A stretch of DNA of 28,798 nt from Flavobacteriales bacterium (GTDB lineage Bacteria; Bacteroidota; Bacteroidia; Flavobacteriales_D; SKUL01). Below the pieces are notes generated by a model. That model had not been told where the DNA came from. It saw nothing but the letters and a program-made list of their open reading frames with translations, and made no database searches. The stretch is from positions 1-28,798 of the forward strand of contig SKUL01000085.1 of NCBI GenBank assembly GCA_007129985.1. Direction: 5' to 3'. The position numbers were made by a program, and so were the translations under genes. This document shows positions 22,860 through 28,798 of the stretch, piece after piece. Within the stretch, counting starts at the first letter, position 1, and the number at the start of each line of letters is the position of its first letter.

Positions 22860-24206
22860 ATGAAACCTTTTTACCTTGCGGCATTCGCTGTATTGTCGAG
22901 TATTATTGTATCCTCAGCCCAAAATCTTGATCCCCACATTGGATTAAGTACCCAACCACAATCTTCAGATTCTATCTGTCCCATTCCTCTTGCACCGGCC
23001 ATCATGGATAATGAAGGCTACATGGTGGGTGACATAGTAGCTGATTTTACCCTATACACTCATGACGGAGAAGAGGTCAATCTTTCCGATGTGTTAGCGG
23101 AAAACAAACCTGTGTTGCTGGTAGGAGCCAACTATTCCTGCTGGCGTTTTCGGGATCAGATCGCACCCATCAATGCAATGGTGGATTACTATGGTGATTT
23201 GTTGAATGCCTATTATGTGTACACCGTAGAAGCCCATCCGCACATCGACATTTCTCCTTACAACGGACAATTGTGGACCGGTCAGCGAAACTTTGATGAC
23301 GGTGTGCTGATTCGTCAGGCCACTACCTATGGCGACAGACTGGAGGCCATTGATGAAATGCTGGAGCACTTTACTCCCATACCACAGATTCTTGTGGATG
23401 GTCCATGCAATGAGTTTTGGCTGAACTACGGGCAAATGCCTAACCATGCCTATCTGATAGATCGCCATGGCATTGTGCAGATACGTCAAACCTGGGCCAA
23501 TTCGCCTCCGGCTGATTTGTGGTGTGAGCTGGGCGATTACTTTGACGACATTACACCAAATTGTAATGATGCCGGAATAAACGGGAGCTTTGAAATTATT
23601 GTTGATGAAGATATGGGGACGATAGGCTATGGATTTCCAGGCGAAACGATTATTGTTCCGGTTATGATTAAGAACCTCTCTGAAACTGACAACGTGCACA
23701 TTGAAATAAATCGAACTGAAGTGTACACACCGGAAACATGGCTTACCTCTCTTTGTGTAGATATTTGTCTAGCGCCAACAGTAAGCACAACCACAACAGT
23801 GATTCCTCCGGGGGGCTCTCAGCCATTTAGTTTTTATTTCTTTACCGGAGCTGATAGCGAGGCCACAGGGTCGGGCGTTGTGCGTTTCAGTAATATAGCA
23901 AGCAGTGGAAATACCGAATACGTTGAATTCAGCGCCATTACTCTTCTCCCCACAAATGTTGCTACACAAGACCCGAAAGCGCTCCATATTTATCCTGTAC
24001 CGGCCACTAATCGACTGTTCCTTGAGCGGGATAGCTACGAACACATGCCGTGGCAGATTTTTGGCGTAAGCGGAGCGCTCATTGAGGAAGGAACAATGAC
24101 TTCAAATCGTCAGGAGATTGATATCAGTAATCTGCCGTCGGGCACCTATCTCTTGCGCGGAGGTAACGAGGAACATTTGGAGGTGAAGAGGTTCGTGAAG
24201 CTGTAA
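22860..24206 (+). CDS. Secreted deiodinase-like thioredoxin-fold protein with T9SS sorting domain (copy 2)
   Basis: This 448-residue paralog of the preceding gene aligns to it without gaps over the first 230 residues. The signal peptide ends IIVSSAQ, followed by NLDPHIGLSTQPQ as in copy 1 (NLLPHIGVSSQPE). The active-site segment is GANYSCWRFRDQ with Cys94, then VYTVEAHPHIDISPY with Glu124 and His126, the same 32-residue spacing. RQATTYGDRL and NHAYLIDRHGIVQIR follow. Cys183 in DGPCNEFWLNYG and the cysteine in WCELGDYF are shared, so they may matter structurally or as resolving thiols. The middle beta-sandwich again has SLCVDICLAP, and the C-terminus is a T9SS type A sorting domain (IYPVPATNRLFL, LPSGTYLLRG). 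The ATG at 22860 directly begins the signal peptide. Confidence 0.88.
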   Translation: MKPFYLAAFAVLSSIIVSSAQNLDPHIGLSTQPQSSDSICPIPLAPAIMDNEGYMVGDIVADFTLYTHDGEEVNLSDVLAENKPVLLVGANYSCWRFRDQIAPINAMVDYYGDLLNAYYVYTVEAHPHIDISPYNGQLWTGQRNFDDGVLIRQATTYGDRLEAIDEMLEHFTPIPQILVDGPCNEFWLNYGQMPNHAYLIDRHGIVQIRQTWANSPPADLWCELGDYFDDITPNCNDAGINGSFEIIVDEDMGTIGYGFPGETIIVPVMIKNLSETDNVHIEINRTEVYTPETWLTSLCVDICLAPTVSTTTTVIPPGGSQPFSFYFFTGADSEATGSGVVRFSNIASSGNTEYVEFSAITLLPTNVATQDPKALHIYPVPATNRLFLERDSYEHMPWQIFGVSGALIEEGTMTSNRQEIDISNLPSGTYLLRGGNEEHLEVKRFVKL

Positions 24207-24249
24207 TTGCTTCCTCCAATAACTTTCAGTCGCAAATATTGGTGACATT

Positions 24250-24323
24250 CGACCCCTTCGGGGTCGTACCTCGATATTGACTTAGTTCTATAGCCGTCTG
24301 ACCCTTTCAGGGTCGTTGGCTAT
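24250..24323. repeat. Pair of GACCC-stem hairpin repeats
   Basis: CGACCCC-TTC-GGGGTCG (24250-24266) is a perfect 7-bp hairpin. GACCCT-TTC-AGGGTC (24300-24314) is a second, enclosed by an outer ATAGCC/GGCTAT stem (24290-24323). Neither is followed by a T run, so they are not classical terminators. The rest of 24207-24661 is non-coding and AT-rich, with no supportable gene. Confidence 0.6.
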
Positions 24324-24661
24324 GCTTATCAGGCACCACGCAACCAGGCGAGGTGATATATGCCCTTGCAACCTGGACCTCCGGTTTTTCCTCACCCCAT
24401 CTCATATCTCCACCCATCATTGCACAAAAAAAACTGCTATATTGTGCTGATTTTGAATAAATGGAAGACAAATATGGTGTGGGGGAGGGAACAGATGCTA
24501 TCTCTAGAGTGGCAGACTTGGGCTCATGAAGGCATGACTTAAATTACAGCGAAAAAGCATCTTTTCTTAAAGTTCGTAAAAATTCGCGTGATGGTAAATT
24601 CTGAATCATGTGTTTAAACAATTGCATGTTAAGACCTAACGAAATTAAATATTTGGCACCG

Positions 24662-25303
24662 ATGAAGAACAACCGACTTATCATTTTCGCAATGATTTCG
24701 ATTCTTTTCGCTTGTAATGCTGACGTAAAAGACATTTCTGTTAAAGGAACAGTGTTCAATGCAGATGATAATGAACCTATTAATGACGTGATTGTGAAAG
24801 TAACGTGCTGGAAATACGGTTATAGTCCAGACGAGAGTTATGCAGAAAATGAAGTGAAAGTTGTGAAAACGGATGAAGACGGGCAGTATGAAGTGGAATT
24901 TGACAAAGGCGCCAGAATTGATGTTGAAGTATCAATAACTGGTTATTTTGACGGATATGAGTATATAAACATGGTTTACAACAAAGATATTACGCTTAAT
25001 GTGGCACTAAGACCGATGAATTTAGCCAGGAGGTACTACATAGATTGGAATCTTGAAACAGAAGTAGAAGGATGGGGAGAATTAAATCTCGCTCGCTTGA
25101 TTACAGAAGTAAGAGAAGATGGAGTGGTTTTGAAGGAAATTGGAGTATCCAATGATGGACAAATCACCCATGTCTTTCCTTCCGGTGTATCTAAGTATGG
25201 TAATTATGGGTTATGGGACAATGTCAAGATTTCTAATGCCTTTTTGCGAAATGATTTGACAGAAACTGAATTTTTGTCAATCTGGAACAGAGCTAACAAG
25301 TGA
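24662..25303 (+). CDS. Putative lipoprotein with carboxypeptidase-regulatory-like domain
   Basis: From the ATG at 24662 the protein has 213 residues. A lipoprotein signal (MKNNRLIIFAMISILFAC) puts the lipidated Cys at 18. Residues of about 24-115 form a carboxypeptidase-regulatory-like beta-sandwich: ISVKGTVFNADDNEPINDVIV, then KTDEDGQYEVEF, then VSITGYFDGYEY. The C-terminal 95 residues are unrecognised. The gene is visibly more AT-rich than its neighbours, with many AAA, GAA and ATT codons, and the flanking 24400-24660 is too, which may mean acquisition from elsewhere. The frame extends to an ATG at 24608, but those 18 residues precede the signal peptide. It converges on the PD40 gene 89 bases away. 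Confidence 0.8.
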   Translation: MKNNRLIIFAMISILFACNADVKDISVKGTVFNADDNEPINDVIVKVTCWKYGYSPDESYAENEVKVVKTDEDGQYEVEFDKGARIDVEVSITGYFDGYEYINMVYNKDITLNVALRPMNLARRYYIDWNLETEVEGWGELNLARLITEVREDGVVLKEIGVSNDGQITHVFPSGVSKYGNYGLWDNVKISNAFLRNDLTETEFLSIWNRANK

Positions 25304-25392
25304 AGTTCGACAGTATGCTGTCTTCATCTCACTCGTCCTCAATTGTAAAGAGAGTAAATGAGCCTCCCATTTTCACCCCCCAACCTAACCTT

Positions 25393-27018
25393 CTACCTCA
25401 ACCCAAACGTTCTCCTTACCACCAGGCGGCTTTGGTCAATATTGTCCAAATCTACTTTCTCGGTAAAGGGGCGGAAGCCGTCCACCTCAACGCGCACCTC
25501 GTACACTTCTCCCCGAAGCACCTTGAATTCAAACTCGCCACGGCGGTCGGTGCGGGTGTCAAACAAGGAGCGGCCCTGGCTGTCGAACAACTGCACGGCT
25601 GCATCGCGCATAGGGCGGTCGTTGTCGGCGTTGGTTACCGTGCCCTGCAAATACACCTGCGATACCACCTCGTCCTGCAGAATATTGAACTTGCTCAAAT
25701 CAATCCTGAAGATATCGCGCTCGCCCAGAGAGCCTTCGTACTCGGCTGCGATGTACATGGTTTGATTATCGGCCGTAAGGCTAAAGGTAGATTCTTCGTT
25801 TACCGTATTGATGGGGTAGCCGAGGTTGATGGGGCGCGAAGGCACGCCGTCCACCAGTTCGCAGCGAAAAATATCATAGCTCCCCATGGTCTGGTGGCCG
25901 TTGGAAGCAAAGAACAGATGCTTTCCGTTGGGATGCACAAACACAAACTTCTCGTCGCCGGGCGTGTTTACCAGCGGACCAAGGTTTCGGGGTTTTCCCC
26001 AGCGATTGTCGCCACGTCCTTCGGCCACGTAGATATCGCCCTGTCCTTCGCCTCCGGGGCGCTCGCTGATAAAGTAGAGGTACTTTCCGTCGGCAGTGAT
26101 GCTCACTGAGCTTTCAAAATAAGAGGTGTTGATAGGGCGCCCCAGCTTTTGCGCTTCCGACCATTCGCCGGTTTCCTCGTCAAGCGTGGCAAAATGAATG
26201 TTTCCGGCACTGGAAGCATCGTTTTTGTACACAAACATGCTCTTGCCGTCGGGGGCCACTGAGAGAACCGCGTCGTAAGAGGTGGTGTTGAGCTTTCCGG
26301 GTACCTGTTGCGCTGCCGTCCACTCTCTTGATTTACTGTCTAACTCCGCAAAGTAAATGTTCTCAAAGTACTTGTAGTCACCGCGCCTGTCAATGCCACC
26401 TCCCTTCACATCGGGCCGGCGCGAGGTGAAAAACAAGCGTGAGCCATCGGCGGTAATAGACGGTGTGTAGTCGTCGAAACGAGAGTTAATCTGCCGCCCC
26501 ATGTTGTCAATCTTCACATTTCTGGGCTGTTGCATCATCATTTTGGCAAATTGACACTGCTCAATATAGGTGTCCACGTCGTAGTAAAAGTTGTTGGCCC
26601 TGCCCGTGGTTGACCGGAAAGTGCGGAAATGCTCAATGGCTTCGTCCAATTCGGCCAGCCGGTGATGGGTCATGCCCAGCCAGTAGTGAATTTCCTTGTG
26701 CACGTCGGGGTCGAGCTCCAGCGCCGTTTGAAGATACTTTTTGGCCAAATCGTAGTTCTTGAGCGCGTAGTGACACTCCCCAATCCGAAAGGTAGCAGCA
26801 GGATGGTCGGGCACGGCTTCGAGCACAACACGGTATTCGTTCAGGGCGCCGCGCACGTTTCTGTCCAGAAACATTTGCCGCGCATTGGCCATGCGAATGG
26901 GAATGATACCTGCTTTTTTGTCTTCCGTATCCTGCTCAACCACAACCTGGGCTTGCAAAAAATGGGTATCGGCGGTAAAGAGGAGAATAGTGAGGAGTAG
27001 GAAGCGTAAGGTGGTCAT
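25393..27018 (-). CDS. Secreted TPR/PD40-propeller protein with CarboxypepD_reg-like domain
   Basis: This 541-residue protein has a signal peptide ending HFLQAQ. Residues 45-135 hold TPR units (AATFRIGECHYALKNYDLAKKY, EIHYWLGMTHHRLAELDEAI). Residues 180-445 form a PD40/WD40-like propeller with at least five blades: SITADGSRLFFTSRR, SVAPDGKSMFVYKN, SITADGKYLYFISER, FVHPNGKHLFFASNG and SLTADNQTMYIAAEY. Residues 456-538 are a regulatory-like beta-sandwich (LQGTVTNADNDRPMRDAAV). This order matches PorE-type envelope proteins of the T9SS, except that the usual C-terminal OmpA domain is missing. A part in T9SS or peptidoglycan attachment is therefore only a suggestion. The start at 27018 is fixed by an ATGA overlap with the upstream EI24 gene. 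Confidence 0.88.
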   Translation of the reverse strand: MTTLRFLLLTILLFTADTHFLQAQVVVEQDTEDKKAGIIPIRMANARQMFLDRNVRGALNEYRVVLEAVPDHPAATFRIGECHYALKNYDLAKKYLQTALELDPDVHKEIHYWLGMTHHRLAELDEAIEHFRTFRSTTGRANNFYYDVDTYIEQCQFAKMMMQQPRNVKIDNMGRQINSRFDDYTPSITADGSRLFFTSRRPDVKGGGIDRRGDYKYFENIYFAELDSKSREWTAAQQVPGKLNTTSYDAVLSVAPDGKSMFVYKNDASSAGNIHFATLDEETGEWSEAQKLGRPINTSYFESSVSITADGKYLYFISERPGGEGQGDIYVAEGRGDNRWGKPRNLGPLVNTPGDEKFVFVHPNGKHLFFASNGHQTMGSYDIFRCELVDGVPSRPINLGYPINTVNEESTFSLTADNQTMYIAAEYEGSLGERDIFRIDLSKFNILQDEVVSQVYLQGTVTNADNDRPMRDAAVQLFDSQGRSLFDTRTDRRGEFEFKVLRGEVYEVRVEVDGFRPFTEKVDLDNIDQSRLVVRRTFGLR

Positions 27019-27809
27019 GGATTCAAAGCGTTTTGAAGATTTTCGTTCAGGTTGTACTTGCGATGCAGCGCTAAAGTTGCACCCACGCATCCCAAAATCG
27101 GGGCCACAGTTATTCCGAGCACCGGAAAGCGCATCAGCAAATCAAAAAGTGCTCCGTTCGAAACGGCCATCAAGCGGTTGCGCCTTACAAGTCGTACCCC
27201 TTTGGGCAGGTTGAGTCGGTGCCGTTCGCTCGTGTAGTCCATCATCGAAAAGCCGTAAAAATAGGCACTCACAATAAATGCCACGATAAACAGCACCGGA
27301 CTGATGGGCGGAAACAGCAGTCCTACAATGGTGAAGCCCGCAATCCACAGCATTTCAATGGTAAAATTGCGAATGGCCACAATGGCTCCTCGCATGGCAT
27401 CGTTCATCAACTGGCTCACCGAAAATGGATATTCCTTGCCGGTGAGAATGGTTTCGGTTTTTTCGCTTAGATAAGCCAGCACCGGACTCAGCGCCACCAG
27501 CGCGATGTACTTGTTAAAGGTCCAGAAAATATAGGTGGTGGCAATCCAGATAGAAACAGCCACGAGGGCGCGCATCACACGGGCCGTCCAGCCTTCGAGG
27601 TCGTCTTGCGTATGGTCGAGACCGGTCCAGTTGCTGAGCAAATCGTTCAGGTAGTCAATCAATCCCGACTTGAAATAAAACAGGCCCACCAGCACCAACA
27701 GCGAAATCAGGATAGGAAACAGAAAAAAGTAGCCCAGCTTGTTCCGCCGAATAAACCCGAGGGCTTCGAGGTAGGTGCTCAATCCGATGTACCAGTCTGA
27801 CCGTTGCAT
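27015..27809 (-). CDS. EI24 domain integral membrane protein
   Basis: This 264-residue inner-membrane protein has about six helices, starting with FFLFPILISLLVLVGLFYF after the N-terminal MQRSDWYIGLSTYLEALGFI. Later features are SPVLAYLSEKTE, FSVSQLMNDAMRGAIVAIRN and SAYFYGFSMMDYTSERHRL, which fit the EI24/CysZ-like family. CysZ is a sulfate channel in Proteobacteria, but many relatives have no known substrate. The frame extends to an ATG at 27926, yet the 39 extra residues are not protein-like and would cross the promoter region of purB. The stop overlaps the PD40 start as ATGA, so the two are coupled. The gene is divergent from purB with 111 bases between them. Confidence 0.85.
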   Translation of the reverse strand: MQRSDWYIGLSTYLEALGFIRRNKLGYFFLFPILISLLVLVGLFYFKSGLIDYLNDLLSNWTGLDHTQDDLEGWTARVMRALVAVSIWIATTYIFWTFNKYIALVALSPVLAYLSEKTETILTGKEYPFSVSQLMNDAMRGAIVAIRNFTIEMLWIAGFTIVGLLFPPISPVLFIVAFIVSAYFYGFSMMDYTSERHRLNLPKGVRLVRRNRLMAVSNGALFDLLMRFPVLGITVAPILGCVGATLALHRKYNLNENLQNALNP

Positions 27810-27895
27810 GACGCTGCTAAAAATACACTTTGACGCTGATTTCGTCGTCACGCCATCGCAACGCAGCCCCTCAGCGCACCATGGGCCAATTTCAC

Positions 27896-27903
27896 TACTT
27901 TTG
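27896..27903 (+). promoter_or_regulatory. -7 box of the purB promoter
   Basis: TACTTTTG matches TAnnTTTG exactly and ends 17 bases before the ATG at 27921. No -33 TTG is visible at the expected distance. Confidence 0.55.
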
Positions 27904-27920
27904 CCCTTTAAGTCGCAACC

Positions 27921-28798
27921 ATGCAATTAGACACGCTCAAGGCCATTTCGCCGGTGGACGGACGCTACCGGCAGGCCACGGAAGAACTGGCCGGATATTT
28001 TTCAGAATCAGCACTTATTCGCTACCGCGTGATGGTGGAGGTTGAATACTTCATCGCGCTGTGCAAAATTCCGCTTCCTCAGTTGCAGTTCTTTGACCAC
28101 AAGCATTTTGAGGAGTTGCGAAACCTGTATCTCGATTTCAGCCTGAGTGATGCGCAGGAAATCAAGCAAACCGAATCCATCACCAACCACGACGTGAAGG
28201 CCGTGGAGTATTTCATCAAAACCAAGCTGGATGAGTTGAATCTGAGTCAGTTCAAGGAGTTTGTGCATTTCGGACTGACCTCGCAGGATATCAATAACAC
28301 GGCGGTTCCGGCCAGTATCAAAGACGCCATGTTCGAAGTGGTGCTACCTCTGCTCGAAAAGCTCAACAACAAACTCAAAGAACTCGCGCTGCTGTGGTCT
28401 GAAATTCCAATGCTGGCCCGCACCCACGGACAGCCAGCCTCACCTACCATTCTCGGGAAGGAAATCAAGGTGTTTCAGGAGCGACTTACCCAGCAATTGG
28501 AGCAATTGCAACTGGTGCCGTTCGCAGCCAAATTTGGTGGTGCCACCGGAAACTTCAACGCGCACCACGTGGCTTACCCTGAAATTGAGTGGATGGATTT
28601 TGCCAACCATTTTGTGAACGAAACCCTCAACCTGAAGCGCTCGCAAACCACCACGCAAATTGAACACTACGACCACCTTGCGGCCCTGTGCGACAACCTG
28701 AAACGCATCAACACCATCGTGCTCGATTTGAACCGCGATATGTGGACCTACATCTCGATGGACTATTTCAAGCAGCAAATCCGCGAGGGCGAAGTTGG
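27921..28798 (+). CDS. purB: Adenylosuccinate lyase, 3' end beyond window
   Basis: PurB catalyses two fumarate-releasing steps of purine synthesis, from SAICAR to AICAR and from adenylosuccinate to AMP. The window holds 292 codons with no stop. It begins MQLDTLKAISPVDGRYRQAT, the usual start of the long bacterial form. It continues with the fumarase/aspartase superfamily regions TNHDVKAVEYFIK, HFGLTSQDINNTAVP, ARTHGQPASPT and KFGGATGNFNAHH. The signature loop containing the catalytic serine lies past the window edge. It is divergent from the EI24 gene. Confidence 0.96.
   Translation, partial: MQLDTLKAISPVDGRYRQATEELAGYFSESALIRYRVMVEVEYFIALCKIPLPQLQFFDHKHFEELRNLYLDFSLSDAQEIKQTESITNHDVKAVEYFIKTKLDELNLSQFKEFVHFGLTSQDINNTAVPASIKDAMFEVVLPLLEKLNNKLKELALLWSEIPMLARTHGQPASPTILGKEIKVFQERLTQQLEQLQLVPFAAKFGGATGNFNAHHVAYPEIEWMDFANHFVNETLNLKRSQTTTQIEHYDHLAALCDNLKRINTIVLDLNRDMWTYISMDYFKQQIREGEV

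Noticed and set aside
23094..23699. A 201-codon minus-strand frame inside the second deiodinase-like gene
   Set aside because: It is the complement of the conserved catalytic domain and has no signal or domain of its own.
24360..24542. A 60-codon plus-strand frame before the lipoprotein gene
   Set aside because: It is rich in Pro and Trp with no start context and lies in repeat-bearing, AT-rich non-coding DNA.
25300..26109. A 269-codon plus-strand frame opposite the PD40 protein
   Set aside because: It is antisense to five well-formed PD40 repeats and shows no coherent protein pattern.

Overview
The window looks like a chromosomal segment of a Bacteroidota bacterium, probably of the Flavobacteriales/Cryomorphaceae kind with moderate GC. 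Four signs support this. Three proteins end in type IX secretion (T9SS) type A sorting domains. At least nine genes have the phylum-specific -7 promoter box TAnnTTTG just upstream. There is a bacillithiol synthase (BshA). Carboxypeptidase-regulatory-like folds, PD40 propellers and TPRs recur. The lineage call is inference, since no rRNA is present.

Layout. 1-2505: a partial TPR signalling-type protein and a secreted Kelch/T9SS protein, both on the minus strand with clear promoters. 2600-7310: the fused cobalamin enzyme IcmF, converging almost stop to stop with a DUF4143-type AAA ATPase whose promoter carries three TTTGATA repeats at an exact 23-bp period. 7542-9637: a MuiA/DUF4139 protein split by a TonB-receptor-like insert, ending at a strong terminator. 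9712-11166: a small membrane protein and an EamA transporter, convergent around a 167-bp near-palindromic element that supplies both stop codons. 11167-12000: non-coding and rich in hairpins and degraded repeats. 12047-17570: a methyltransferase, a NagZ/AmpC-like fusion, bshA and a coupled small membrane protein. 17613-18213: a YefM-YoeB toxin-antitoxin pair with a three-site operator. 18281-20751: a possible operon of a TlpA-like thioredoxin, a CaiB-type CoA-transferase and a beta-barrel protein. 20919-24206: two tandem secreted proteins whose N-terminal domain matches iodothyronine deiodinases, with Cys at the selenocysteine position. 24207-25303: hairpin repeats and an AT-rich lipoprotein. 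25393-28798: a TPR/PD40 protein translationally coupled to an EI24 membrane protein, divergent from purB, which runs off the end.

Most genes look like ordinary chromosomal housekeeping or envelope functions. The parts that most deserve follow-up are the tandem deiodinase-like T9SS proteins, the MuiA chimera, the palindromic stop-codon element, the 23-bp repeats before the DUF4143 ATPase, and the conserved toxin-antitoxin operator geometry. I saw no rRNA, complete tRNA, CRISPR array, intact transposase or phage gene.
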